The notes under the pieces are model-generated. The model was given only the letters and a program-made list of their open reading frames with translations. It did not search any database and was not told the DNA's origin. Shown here in pieces: positions 1 through 7,549 of a DNA stretch of 25,671 nucleotides. The position numbers were made by a program, and so were the translations under genes. Where the stretch lies: NCBI GenBank assembly GCA_049324835.1, contig JBMOMT010000014.1, forward strand, positions 1 to 25,671, written 5' to 3'. The stretch is from JBMOMT01 sp049324835. GTDB lineage: Bacteria > Chloroflexota > Anaerolineae > CAYNKW01. Position 1 is the stretch's first letter, and each line of letters starts with the position of its first letter.

Positions 1-249
1 CACGTCCACCAGACTGGAGCGGCGCGTCTCCAACACCTGCCGGGCTGCATCCAGCGCCGGCTGTTCCAGATCGCCCAGGCCCAGCGCGCCCCTCACCTCG
101 ACGCGCTGGCCCAGCTCCCAGATCACCGCTCGCCGGCCCAACGCCCTGGCCCTTGAGCCTTCGGCGTCGACAACCGTCACCAGCGCGGCGGGGCGCTTTT
201 CCTCCGTTGCTCGCAGCAGCTCGTGCAAAACACCTTGAGGTGGAACCAA
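1..249 (-). CDS. XdhC/CoxI-like protein, N-terminal part (cut by window edge)
   Basis: Only the first 83 codons are visible; the gene runs off the left edge. The N-terminus reads HELLRATEEKRPAALVTVV followed by DAEGS, which resembles the opening of XdhC/CoxI proteins (helix, then A-L-x-T-V-V-x-x-E-G-S), and later a LETRR segment like the helix before the family's conserved core. XdhC proteins bind and sulfurate molybdenum cofactor for xanthine dehydrogenase-type enzymes. The usual SSPR and GG motifs are poorly kept, so the call is tentative. The start is a TTG at 249, preceded by AGAGGG; an in-frame TAG only two codons upstream excludes a longer protein. It has its own promoter and lies 305 bases downstream of hypC in the same direction, so it may be a separate unit. 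No Mo-enzyme is visible. Confidence 0.5.
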   Translation of the reverse strand, partial: MVPPQGVLHELLRATEEKRPAALVTVVDAEGSRARALGRRAVIWELGQRVEVRGALGLGDLEQPALDAARQVLETRRSSLVDV

Positions 250-350
250 TTTCTACCCTCTGGCCATAACCTGACCCTGGCAAATTTCAATCGGCTTGAT
301 TCTCCACAGCGATGCACACAGATTCTCACGGGAAAAACGCAAGCGTACAG

Positions 351-379
351 ACTATAACACAATCACCAGGCTGTGTCAA
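351..379 (-). promoter_or_regulatory. sigma70-type promoter of the xdhC-like gene
   Basis: On the minus strand TTGACA (379-374) is followed after exactly 17 bases by TATAGT (356-351), close to the sigma70 consensus. Transcription would start near 345 and leave a leader of about 95 bases before the TTG start. The rest of the gap (380-554), between hypC and this promoter, shows no gene and no convincing terminator. Confidence 0.75.
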
Positions 380-554
380 ACGTTCGAGACGACTGTGTGA
401 TGATATGATGTTTCAGGAGGATGAGGCCAGACTGGTTATGACCGATCAGGGAAAGAGTACGGCGATCAGAAAGGGCACAACCACCGACTGCGCGGCGGAA
501 GAGAAAAAGACGTATCCTGTTCTTCTTGGCGGTTTGAAGCACAGTTTTGTACGG

Positions 555-773
555 CTATCCGGCAGCCAGCTCAGACAGCAGCCGCAGAGACGCCTGCGCC
601 TCGGCCGGGTCCAGCACACCGATGGCGTATCCCGTGTGCAGCAAGACGTAATCGCCCACGCGCGCTTCAGGGGTCAGCATCAAGCTGATCTGTCGCTCCA
701 CGCCGCTCAGTTCCACGGTGGCGGTCCCATCGGAGCCCACGGTTTTAATCTGCACGGGAATGGCCAGACACAT
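555..773 (-). CDS. hypC: [NiFe]-hydrogenase maturation chaperone HypC/HupF
   Basis: A 72-residue protein with the diagnostic MCLAIP N-terminus; Cys2 is the residue that carries the Fe(CN)2CO unit between HypD and the hydrogenase large-subunit precursor. Its length is normal for the family. The start lies inside the end of the upstream protease gene (29-base overlap), so the two are translationally coupled. It is the last gene of the Hdr-Mvh operon and the only hyp gene placed there; hypA, B, F, D and E form a separate plus-strand operon from 11804. No clear terminator follows it. Confidence 0.95.
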   Translation of the reverse strand: MCLAIPVQIKTVGSDGTATVELSGVERQISLMLTPEARVGDYVLLHTGYAIGVLDPAEAQASLRLLSELAAG

Positions 774-1251
774 CTTTTACCTCTTTGGAGCGCGATCCGA
801 TCGCGTCGAAAATCGCTTGCACGGCCTGGGGAACCGCCACCGCCACCGCAGGCGTACAGGTTTCCCCAAAGGTCCACACGTCTTCCACTTTTACCGCCAC
901 GATGACGATCTCGTCATCAGTTGGCAGGGCCATGCCCAGGCTGCGCCCCAGGGCCAGCGCACCGGCCAAAGAAAGATCGTGCGTGGAGCCTGAATGGCAC
1001 GAGGTGCGTAGATCGCCGGGCTGGAGCCGGTGGATCGTGCCGGGTTCACCATCGGGCGTCTGGATGGCATCCACCAGCACCACCCGGTCGTAGCCGGCAA
1101 GGGTATCCAGCAGCCGCAGCCCGCCGACGCTCGCCTCGGCAAAGGTCACGCCGTCCAGGCGGCAGCGCGCTGCCAGTGCTCGCACGGCGTGAATGCCGAC
1201 CCCGTCGTCGGTGAGAATGGGGTTGCCCAGGCCCAAAACCAGCGTCTTCAC
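745..1251 (-). CDS. Hydrogenase maturation endopeptidase (HyaD/HycI/FrhD type)
   Basis: This 168-residue protease removes the C-terminal tail of the hydrogenase large subunit after nickel insertion. It begins MKTLVLGLGNPILTDDGVG, the family's signature, and the three expected metal ligands are visible: Asp16, Asp61 (VLVDAI) and His91 (STHDLSL). These match the Glu16/Asp62/His93 positions known from E. coli HybD, with Asp in place of Glu. The C-terminal 20 residues (RSKEVKDVSGHSRAD region) are polar and probably disordered. The gene lies 63 bases downstream of mvhA, whose product still carries a cleavable tail after DPCFGCATH, so MvhA is the evident substrate. It overlaps hypC by 29 bases. Confidence 0.93.
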   Translation of the reverse strand: MKTLVLGLGNPILTDDGVGIHAVRALAARCRLDGVTFAEASVGGLRLLDTLAGYDRVVLVDAIQTPDGEPGTIHRLQPGDLRTSCHSGSTHDLSLAGALALGRSLGMALPTDDEIVIVAVKVEDVWTFGETCTPAVAVAVPQAVQAIFDAIGSRSKEVKDVSGHSRAD

Positions 1252-1272
1252 GTTCCGGTCCTTGCCGCCACG

Positions 1273-1307
1273 CCGGTGACAGCCACCTTGAAGATGGCTG
1301 TCACCGG
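1273..1307. repeat. Perfect inverted repeat between mvhA and the protease gene
   Basis: CCGGTGACAGCCA at 1273-1285 is repeated as its exact reverse complement at 1295-1307 with a 9-base loop. It would form a 13-bp hairpin in the operon mRNA. No T-tract follows in the minus direction, so it is more likely an mRNA-processing or stability element than a terminator. Confidence 0.8.
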
Positions 1308-1314
1308 AGATTCG

Positions 1315-2811
1315 TTAATCCAGCTTTTGCCGCAGCACGTCCAGCACATTGCCGTCGGCGTCGCGCAGCCGCACCTCCAGCGGCATCTGGCCCGGCAGGG
1401 TGTGGGTGGCGCAGCCAAAGCAAGGGTCGTAGGATCGAAAGGCCATCTCGACCCGGTTTAGAATACCCTGGCTGATCACCTGCCCCTGTTTGATGAACGC
1501 CTCGGCCGCCTTTTTGATCGAGATGGAGATGGGCGCATAGTTGTTGGTGGTGCCGACGATCAGGTTGCACTTGCGCACGATGCCCCGCTCGTCGGTGATA
1601 AAGTGATGCGTCAGTGTGCCGCGCGGCGCTTCCACGATGCCCACACCCTCGGTGGGGGTGGCGGTGGGGATGTTGCGCACGTGCGGGCTGGTGATCTCGG
1701 GATCGGTGGCCAGCTCCATCAGCCGCTCGGCGGCGTAGAGCAGCTCGATGAGCCGCGCCCAGTGGGTGGCCAGCGTGCCGTGCACCGGCCCCCTCCCGTT
1801 CCGTCCGGGGGCAGGCTTGCCGCCCAGGGTGTCGTAAAATTCCTCGTAGGCTTGCTGGGCCAGCGGCGTGGCCATACCGTCGGCGGCGTTGAGCCGCGAG
1901 AGGGGCGTGGCCTGATAGACGCCGCTGTCGTGGCCGGTGACGAATCCCTTCCAGCCCACCTTTTTGAGATACGGGAACTTTAAATAGGTCCACGGCTCCA
2001 CGTGCTCGGCGATCACGTCCAGGTATTCCTGCGGGCCGTATTTCACGAATTCCTTGCCCGACGGATCGACCACTCGCACCTGGCCGTCGTAAAAGTTGAC
2101 GCGGTTGTTCTCGTCGACCATACCCATGTAATACATCGGCGTGGTGTAGGCATCGGAGAGGATCATGTCCAGGTAGGTCTGGTTGCCCAGCACCACGTCC
2201 TTGAACAGCTTGAGGCTGAACTGGCCAAAGCCCACCAGGTCGTGGCCGATGGCCTCGATGCGGGCCCGCTCTTCTTCGTTGATGGCCTTGCTCACGCCGC
2301 CGGGCAGCGCGCCCACCGGGTGGATCGTCTTGCCGCCCAGCAGGCCCACGACGTCCATGGCCTTGCCCCGGCTCTGGATCACCTGGCTGCCGATCTCGAC
2401 GCCCACTTTGTGGATCAGCCCCAGGATGTTGCGCTCGGCGGGCGGGGCGTCTGGCCCGACGACGAAATCAGGCGCGGCCAGGATGTAAAAGTGCACGGCG
2501 TGATCGGCCACGTAAAAAGCCGAGTAGAGCAGCTCGCGCAGCTTTTTGCCCGCCGGCGGCACCTCGACGTGATAGACGGCGTCGGCGGCCTTGGCCGAGG
2601 CCATGTGATGCGCCTCCGGGCAGACGCCGCAGATGCGCGGCGTGATGCGCGCCATCTCTTCCACCGGGCGGCCCTCGGCGAACTTTTCAAAGCCGCGCAG
2701 CTCCGGGATGACCAGATAGGCGTTGGCCACGTCGCCCTCGTCGTTGAGGAAAATGTCGATCCGGCCATGACCTTCCAGCCGGGTGATGGGATCGATGCTG
2801 ATCTTTTGCAT
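1315..2811 (-). CDS. mvhA: F420-non-reducing-type [NiFe] hydrogenase large subunit
   Basis: This 498-residue catalytic subunit binds the NiFe centre and splits H2 in the cytosol. The N-terminal nickel motif RICGVC is at residues 59-64, and the C-terminal motif DPCFGCATH at 462-470 is followed by a 28-residue tail that the maturation protease should remove after His470. Both positions use Cys, not Sec. The order mvhD-mvhG-mvhA directly behind hdrA is the group 3c (Mvh/Vhu-like) arrangement. The ATG at 2811 was chosen because it follows the mvhG stop by 5 bases with a GAGG ribosome site; the open frame extends upstream only as a shadow over mvhG. Oddity: about ten extra Gly/Pro/Arg/Asn-rich residues near 327-337, before HGTLATHW, at a point where I expect a tight GKPVHGTL-like turn. 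Confidence 0.95.
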   Translation of the reverse strand: MQKISIDPITRLEGHGRIDIFLNDEGDVANAYLVIPELRGFEKFAEGRPVEEMARITPRICGVCPEAHHMASAKAADAVYHVEVPPAGKKLRELLYSAFYVADHAVHFYILAAPDFVVGPDAPPAERNILGLIHKVGVEIGSQVIQSRGKAMDVVGLLGGKTIHPVGALPGGVSKAINEEERARIEAIGHDLVGFGQFSLKLFKDVVLGNQTYLDMILSDAYTTPMYYMGMVDENNRVNFYDGQVRVVDPSGKEFVKYGPQEYLDVIAEHVEPWTYLKFPYLKKVGWKGFVTGHDSGVYQATPLSRLNAADGMATPLAQQAYEEFYDTLGGKPAPGRNGRGPVHGTLATHWARLIELLYAAERLMELATDPEITSPHVRNIPTATPTEGVGIVEAPRGTLTHHFITDERGIVRKCNLIVGTTNNYAPISISIKKAAEAFIKQGQVISQGILNRVEMAFRSYDPCFGCATHTLPGQMPLEVRLRDADGNVLDVLRQKLD

Positions 2812-2816
2812 GCCTC

Positions 2817-3788
2817 TCACTCCTCCAGTTTCGCCCGGTGCAGCAGCGACGCCGGCAGGCCAAAGCGATAAAACGTGCCCACCGGGTCGACGATCTGGCC
2901 GACGATGCGCGCCGCCTCTTCCTCGGTGTCGGCGTCGACCACCGAGGCCACCGCCGAGAGCAGCGCCGCGCCCTGATCCACCACGCCCGGCGGCGGGCCG
3001 TAACAGCCGCGGCAGGGCATGCCCACGCTGGGGCAGAGCGCGCCGCAGCCGCCCCGCGTGGCCGGCCCGGCGCAGACGATGCCCTGATCGAACAGGCAGC
3101 GGCCCGGCTCCGGGATGATCTCGTGGGGGCGGTAGAACTGCTTGATGCGCTTTTCCTCGCGCTTGTGCTGGCACTCGTCGCAGACCGTCTTTTGAGTGGC
3201 CCCCACCACGCTGCCCTTGGGCGGCAGGTTTCCACTCAGGATGGTTTCGATGACGGCCCAGGTCTGCGGCGCTTGCGGCGGGCAGCCGGGCACGTAATAA
3301 TCCACGTCCTCCACCTGATCCAGCGTCTTGACCGTGTTGTAGAGTTTGGGAATGTGCAGCTCGCCCTCGGGCATCTGGGTGGAGGTCTGGGGCAGCACGC
3401 CGTTGGGGTTATCGGTGGAGGGCGTCTCCAGGTAGACCCGCTCGAAAATGGACTGGCGGCTGTAAAGATTGGCCAGGCCGGGGATGCAGCCCTCGTGGGC
3501 GCAGGAACCAAAGGCCACCAGCACCCTGGCCTTTTGGCGCAGCAGGTGGGCCAGGTGCTCGTTTTCGGTGCTACGGATGGCCCCGTTAAAGAGACACACG
3601 TCGATGTGGCCGTCGGGCATGGCCTCCACGTCGCTGTATTTGAAATCCATGGCGCAAGGCCAAAAGAGGATCTCGGCCGCCGCGTCCAGATCCAGAATCT
3701 TTTCGCGCAACTCGACGATGGCGATCTCGCAGCCGCCGCAGGAGGCGGCCCAGTAGAGGGCCAGCTTGAGCTTGCCGTTGGTGGTCAT
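2817..3788 (-). CDS. mvhG: F420-non-reducing-type [NiFe] hydrogenase small subunit
   Basis: A 323-residue iron-sulfur subunit that relays electrons from the NiFe site. The proximal cluster motif is CGGC at residues 17-20, with later ligands in FGSCAHEGC and VPGCPPQ. A Cys-rich C-terminal half (CDEC; then GRC, CAGP, GGCGALC, CRGC) would hold the medial and distal clusters. There is no twin-arginine signal, so the enzyme is cytoplasmic, as expected for group 3. It starts one base after the end of mvhD (stop 3790) and ends 5 bases before mvhA, so the three subunits are made from one message. Confidence 0.95.
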   Translation of the reverse strand: MTTNGKLKLALYWAASCGGCEIAIVELREKILDLDAAAEILFWPCAMDFKYSDVEAMPDGHIDVCLFNGAIRSTENEHLAHLLRQKARVLVAFGSCAHEGCIPGLANLYSRQSIFERVYLETPSTDNPNGVLPQTSTQMPEGELHIPKLYNTVKTLDQVEDVDYYVPGCPPQAPQTWAVIETILSGNLPPKGSVVGATQKTVCDECQHKREEKRIKQFYRPHEIIPEPGRCLFDQGIVCAGPATRGGCGALCPSVGMPCRGCYGPPPGVVDQGAALLSAVASVVDADTEEEAARIVGQIVDPVGTFYRFGLPASLLHRAKLEE

Positions 3789-3789
3789 G

Positions 3790-4230
3790 TTATTCCTCCT
3801 TGCTCGCCAGCTCGCGCTGCCAGTTCAGCGGCCCCAGCGCGCGCACCTGCTCGGTGAAATCGCGCACCAGATGGGCCCACTTGACCGCCTCGGCGCCCGA
3901 GATCCAGCCCCAATGAAAGCGGCCCTTCTCGATGCCATACTGATCCAGCAGCGCCTCCACCAGCGGCATGCGTCGAAAGGTCTTGTAGTTGCCGTTGGTA
4001 TAGTGACAGTCGCCAGGCGGGTGGCAGCCGGAGACGATGACGCCGTCGGCGCCCTCGGCAAAGGCCTTGAGAATAAAGGCCGGCTCGATGCGCCCGGTGC
4101 ACATCACGCGGATGACGTCCACGTTGGGCGGCTGGGCCATGCGGCCCACGCCGGCGCTATCGGCGGCGGTATAGGTGCACCAATTGCACAGAAAACCCAC
4201 GATCCGTGGTTCAAAGCCGTTGTCGCTCAT
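3790..4230 (-). CDS. mvhD: MvhD-type [2Fe-2S] electron-transfer subunit
   Basis: A 146-residue protein that links the hydrogenase to HdrA. It shows the expected cysteines: FLCNWC (Cys15, Cys18), RVMCTGR, and SGCHPPGDCHY. In methanogen homologues (MvhD/VhuD) these hold the [2Fe-2S] cluster that passes electrons into the Hdr complex. VhuD can contain selenocysteine, but every position here is Cys. The ATG at 4230 overlaps the hdrA stop as ATGA, a typical coupled junction. A longer open frame upstream of 4230 lies inside hdrA and has no sequence resemblance to the family. Confidence 0.93.
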   Translation of the reverse strand: MSDNGFEPRIVGFLCNWCTYTAADSAGVGRMAQPPNVDVIRVMCTGRIEPAFILKAFAEGADGVIVSGCHPPGDCHYTNGNYKTFRRMPLVEALLDQYGIEKGRFHWGWISGAEAVKWAHLVRDFTEQVRALGPLNWQRELASKEE

Positions 4231-6239
4231 GCTCGTACCAGCTCCTTTTCTGCGTCGACGGCGAGCGCGCGGAACAGACCTTCGATCTCGGCCATGATCT
4301 GCGCGTCGGAAAAGTGGCGGGCGGTGATAGCTCCGGCGGGGCAGGCGGCCACGCAGGTGCCGCAACCCTTGCACAACGCCTCGTTGACCACGGCCACACC
4401 CACGCCGTCGGCGCGCTCTTGAAAACTGATGGCGGTGTAGGGGCAGAGCGAGATGCAGGTCTTGCAGCCGGAGCAGAGATCTTCATTCACCACGGCCACG
4501 GTGGGCGAAATCACCACCTCGCCGCGGCTCAGCAGCGAGAGCGTCTCGGCGGCTGCCGCGCTGGCGTGGGCCACTGTATCGGGCACATCCTTGGGCGACT
4601 GGCACGCTCCGGCCAGAAAAACGCCGTCGGTGTTGGTGTGGAAGGGGCGCAGCTTGGGGTGCGCCTCCTGGAAAAAGCCATCGGCGCTGCGGCTCAGACC
4701 AAAGAGCGAGGCCACCTGGCCCGCGTCTTTTTGCGCTTCCATGGCCGTGGCCAGCACCACCATATCCACGTTGACCGCCACCGGCACGCCCAGCGTGGTA
4801 TCTTCGGCCTTGACCTGAAGCTGGCCGCCGTCCAGAACCATCACCTCGGCGCCGCGGCCGCGCACAAAATAGACGCCCTCTGCCTGCACGCGCTCGTAAA
4901 ACTCTTCGTAGCTCTTGCCAAAGGCGCGGATGTCCATGTAAAACTCGAACACCTCGGCGCCGGTTTTATCGCGCACCAGGTGGGCGTGCTTCAAGGCGTA
5001 CATGCAGCACACGCGCGAGCAATAGACGTTGGCGTTCTCGTCGCGGCTGCCCACGCAGTGGATGATGGCCACCCGCTCCGGCTTTTTGCCTTTGGAGGTG
5101 AGAATCTCGCCCTGGGTGGGGCCGGTGGCGCTGGAAAGCCGCTCGAACTGGAGGCCGTCGATGATGTCCGGCGATTTGCCCCAGGAATAGGCCGAGAGCC
5201 GCGCCGGGTCGAACTTGTCGAATCCGGTGGCCACAATGATGCTGCCCACCTCGATATCGACGAATGTCTCTTTTTGCTCAAAATCGATGGCGTTGGTGGG
5301 GCAGACCTCCAGGCACTTTTGCGTGCACTTGCCCCGGTCCAGAAACAAGCAGGCGTCCTCGTCGATGACGGCCTTCATGGGCACGCCCTGGCCGTTCATG
5401 GGGATATAGACACCCTTGCGCTTGCTCAGCCCCTCGTCGAATTCGTTGGGCACGCCGCGCTTGAACACGCAGGCCTCCACGCAGGCCCCGCAGCCGGTGC
5501 ACAGGTCCATATCCACGTAGCGCGGACGCTGGCGCACCTTTACTTTAAAGTGGCCCACATAACCCGACACCTCTTTGACCTCGCTGTAGGTCATCAGCCT
5601 GATGTTGGGATGCCGACCGGCATCCATCATTTTGGGGCCGAGAATTCAAGTGCTACAGTCGAGAGTGGGAAAGGTCTTGTCCAGTTGGGCCATGCGCCCG
5701 CCGATGGATGGCTGCCGCTCGACCAGGTAGACCGGATAGCCGGCCTCGGCGATGTTGAGCGCAGCCTGGATGCCGGCGATGCCGCCGCCCACCACCAGCG
5801 CTGCCGGGGTGACCGCCTCTTTGCGGGCGAACAGCGGCTCGTGCCAGTTGATGCGGCTCACCGCCGCGCTCACCAGCCGCCTGGCTTTGGCCGTCGCTGC
5901 GGCCGGGTCTTTTACCACCCACGAGACGTGCTCGCGGATGTTGACCATCTGAAAGTAATAGGGGTTCAGGCCGGCCGAGGCCACCGCGTTCTGAAAAGTG
6001 GTCTCGTGCATGCGCGGGCTGCAAGAGGCCACGATCACCCGGTTGAGATTCTGCGCCTGAATATCCTGCTTGATCATCTCCTGCCCGGCCTCGGAGCAGG
6101 TGTAACGGTGCGGCTTGGCCACGGCCACGTTGGGCAGCCCCTGAGCAAAACGCACCACTTCGGCCACGTCCACCGTCGCGCCGATGTTGATGCCGCACTC
6201 GCAGATGTAGACGCCAATTCTTGGCTTGTCATTTTCCAT
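4227..6239 (-). CDS. hdrA: Heterodisulfide reductase subunit A, predicted selenoprotein
   Basis: This reads as a single 670-residue protein only if the TGA at 5648-5646 (codon 198) is decoded. The upstream part ends FPTLDCST, then TGA, then ILGPKMMDAGRHPNI, which is seamless HdrA sequence; the TGA sits where the family has its conserved Cys/Sec. Domains: N-terminal HdrA domain (Cys13, Cys15), FAD-binding GGGIAG at 151-156, inserted ferredoxin domain (Cys247/250/253/257 and Cys297/305/309/313), and two C-terminal [4Fe-4S] motifs (Cys589/592/595/599 and Cys623/626/629/633). HdrA is the FAD electron-bifurcating core that takes electrons from MvhD. Start ATG 6239 follows GGAGGG. Sec-containing HdrA is established in Methanococcus and reported in bacteria. 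The alternative is a nonsense mutation, which the intact remainder and the hairpin just downstream make unlikely. Confidence 0.9.
5608..5648 (-). promoter_or_regulatory. Predicted bacterial SECIS element in hdrA
   Basis: The TGA codon occupies 5648-5646. After 27 intervening bases the mRNA forms GGATGCC, loop GGTC, GGCATCC (5625-5608): a perfect 7-bp stem with a four-base loop. The loop GGUC is the same as the apical loop of the E. coli fdhF SECIS, and a loop G about 16-37 bases after UGA is what SelB-dependent decoding is known to need. An outer GATG/CATC pairing could extend the stem. Confidence 0.8.
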
Positions 6240-6261
6240 GAAAGTACCCTCCAATCCAGCC

Positions 6262-6321
6262 AATAGAGTGAAACGTGAGGCGTGAAACGTGATCTCATGC
6301 CTCACCCGTCACACTTTACGC
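6262..6321. repeat. hdrBC-hdrA gap with GTGAAACGTG-type short repeats
   Basis: This gap in the operon holds two direct copies of GTGAAACGTGA/GCGTGAAACGTGA-like sequence around 6269-6293. A similar CACGTTTCAC motif occurs at about 11730-11750 ahead of hypA. It is a dispersed intergenic motif with no gene in it. The role is unknown. Confidence 0.45.
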
Positions 6322-7527
6322 TCACTTTTCCATTGCCTGCCAGACCAACTCGGTGACGTCCCAAATGCGGATGCGCGTCTTGGTTTTGCGCGCCGCCTGG
6401 AGCAACGTGCGCTTGCACTGCTGGCACGACGAAATGATGGCCTGCGCGCCGGTGCTCACGGCCTGGGCCAGCCGCCGCTCGGCCATGTGCTCCACCGCGT
6501 CGGCTTCCATCATGGCCACGTCGCCGCCGCCGCCGCAGCACAGGGCATCTTCGCGGCAGTTGACCATCTCGCGCAGCTCCATGCCGGGAATGCTGTTGAT
6601 AACCGCGCGCGGCGCATCATAGACGCCATTCTTGCGGCCCAGGTCGCAGGGATCGTGATAGGTCACGGTCAGGGGCATCTCGGCCAATTTGATGCGGCCC
6701 TCGTCGATGAGCTGAGCCAGGTACTCGCTGGCGTGCAGCACCCTGAAATTCCAATCGCCATTGCCGCCGGTGTACTCGGGATAGAGGTGCTTCCAGGTGT
6801 GGTAGCAGGAGGCACAGGTCGCCACCAGATTTCCGGGAGAGAGCGTTCTGGCGTGCTCGATGTTGTGCCGGGCCAGGGCTGCCACGTCGGCCTCCATGCC
6901 CGCGCCAAAGAGTGGGTAGCCGCAGCACCACTCCTCGCCGCCCAGGGTGGTATAGGTCACGCCGGCCTGCTCCAGAATCTGTACAAACGACTGCGGGATG
7001 GTGTAAGCCATGGGGTAAAACGACGACACGCAGCCCGTAAAGAGCAGCACCTCGGGGTGGCCCTTGGCCGATTCTTTCAACCCTTCGGGCAGCGGCTCCA
7101 GGTTCTGGCTCCAGATCATGCGCGAGTCGTTGTCCTCATTGAGAATGTTGTAAGTGTCATTGACGGCCTGGCGCAGGTTGGTGATGGCCGTTGGGATCTC
7201 GTAACCCTGGGCCACGGCCCACTCGCGCAGGCGGCGCATGGTCTCGCTGATCTTGATACCGCGCGGGCAGCGCACCTGGCAGGCGTAACACTGGGTGCAC
7301 AACCAAAAGGTGCGGCTGTTCATCACCAGGTCGCGCATGCCCAGGCGCATCATCTGCCACACCTGCCGCGGCGAATAGTCCATCAGCTCGGCAGCCGGGC
7401 ACGAGGCGCTGCACGTGCCGCATTGAAAACAGGTGAGCAGCTTTTCCCAATCGGGCTCCACCTGGGTGATGAATTCCCGATCCAGTGCCGTCTCGGTGAG
7501 CAAGGCCGGCATTTTTGAAGCAGTCAT
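6322..7527 (-). CDS. Fused HdrC-HdrB-like (HdrD-like) iron-sulfur protein
   Basis: This 401-residue protein joins an HdrC-like N-terminus with two [4Fe-4S] motifs (Cys33/36/39/43 and Cys77/80/83/87) to an HdrB-like part with two full CCG domains: Cys166, Cys201-202, Cys238/241; and Cys294, Cys330-331, Cys368/371. The spacing (34-35 and 35-36 residues) fits the C-x31-39-CC-x35-36-CxxC rule for the noncubane [4Fe-4S] clusters that cleave heterodisulfides. It should take electrons from HdrA and reduce a disulfide or another acceptor. There are no membrane segments. The natural acceptor is unknown, since bacteria lack CoM-S-S-CoB. The ATG at 7527 follows AGGAGG. It lies 22 bases behind the receiver gene and 82 bases before hdrA. 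Confidence 0.9.
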   Translation of the reverse strand: MTASKMPALLTETALDREFITQVEPDWEKLLTCFQCGTCSASCPAAELMDYSPRQVWQMMRLGMRDLVMNSRTFWLCTQCYACQVRCPRGIKISETMRRLREWAVAQGYEIPTAITNLRQAVNDTYNILNEDNDSRMIWSQNLEPLPEGLKESAKGHPEVLLFTGCVSSFYPMAYTIPQSFVQILEQAGVTYTTLGGEEWCCGYPLFGAGMEADVAALARHNIEHARTLSPGNLVATCASCYHTWKHLYPEYTGGNGDWNFRVLHASEYLAQLIDEGRIKLAEMPLTVTYHDPCDLGRKNGVYDAPRAVINSIPGMELREMVNCREDALCCGGGGDVAMMEADAVEHMAERRLAQAVSTGAQAIISSCQQCKRTLLQAARKTKTRIRIWDVTELVWQAMEK

Positions 7528-7549
7528 GGTAGATTTCCTCCTTCAGCCG

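Noticed and set aside
2812..3174. N-terminal extension of the hydrogenase large subunit
   Set aside because: This part of the open frame lies antiphase over mvhG and is Arg/Pro-rich shadow; the family starts at MQKISIDPITRLEGHG.
5646..5648. hdrA as a pseudogene split by a stop codon
   Set aside because: The stop is TGA exactly at the Cys/Sec site, the rest of both halves is fully conserved, and a SECIS-like hairpin follows at a proper distance.
4206..6266. Plus-strand open frame of 686 codons over hdrA
   Set aside because: It is His/Ala/Val-rich antisense shadow of a GC-rich gene with strong domain evidence on the minus strand. The same applies to frames at 2002-2871, 2838-3857, 6289-7518 and 14939-16183.
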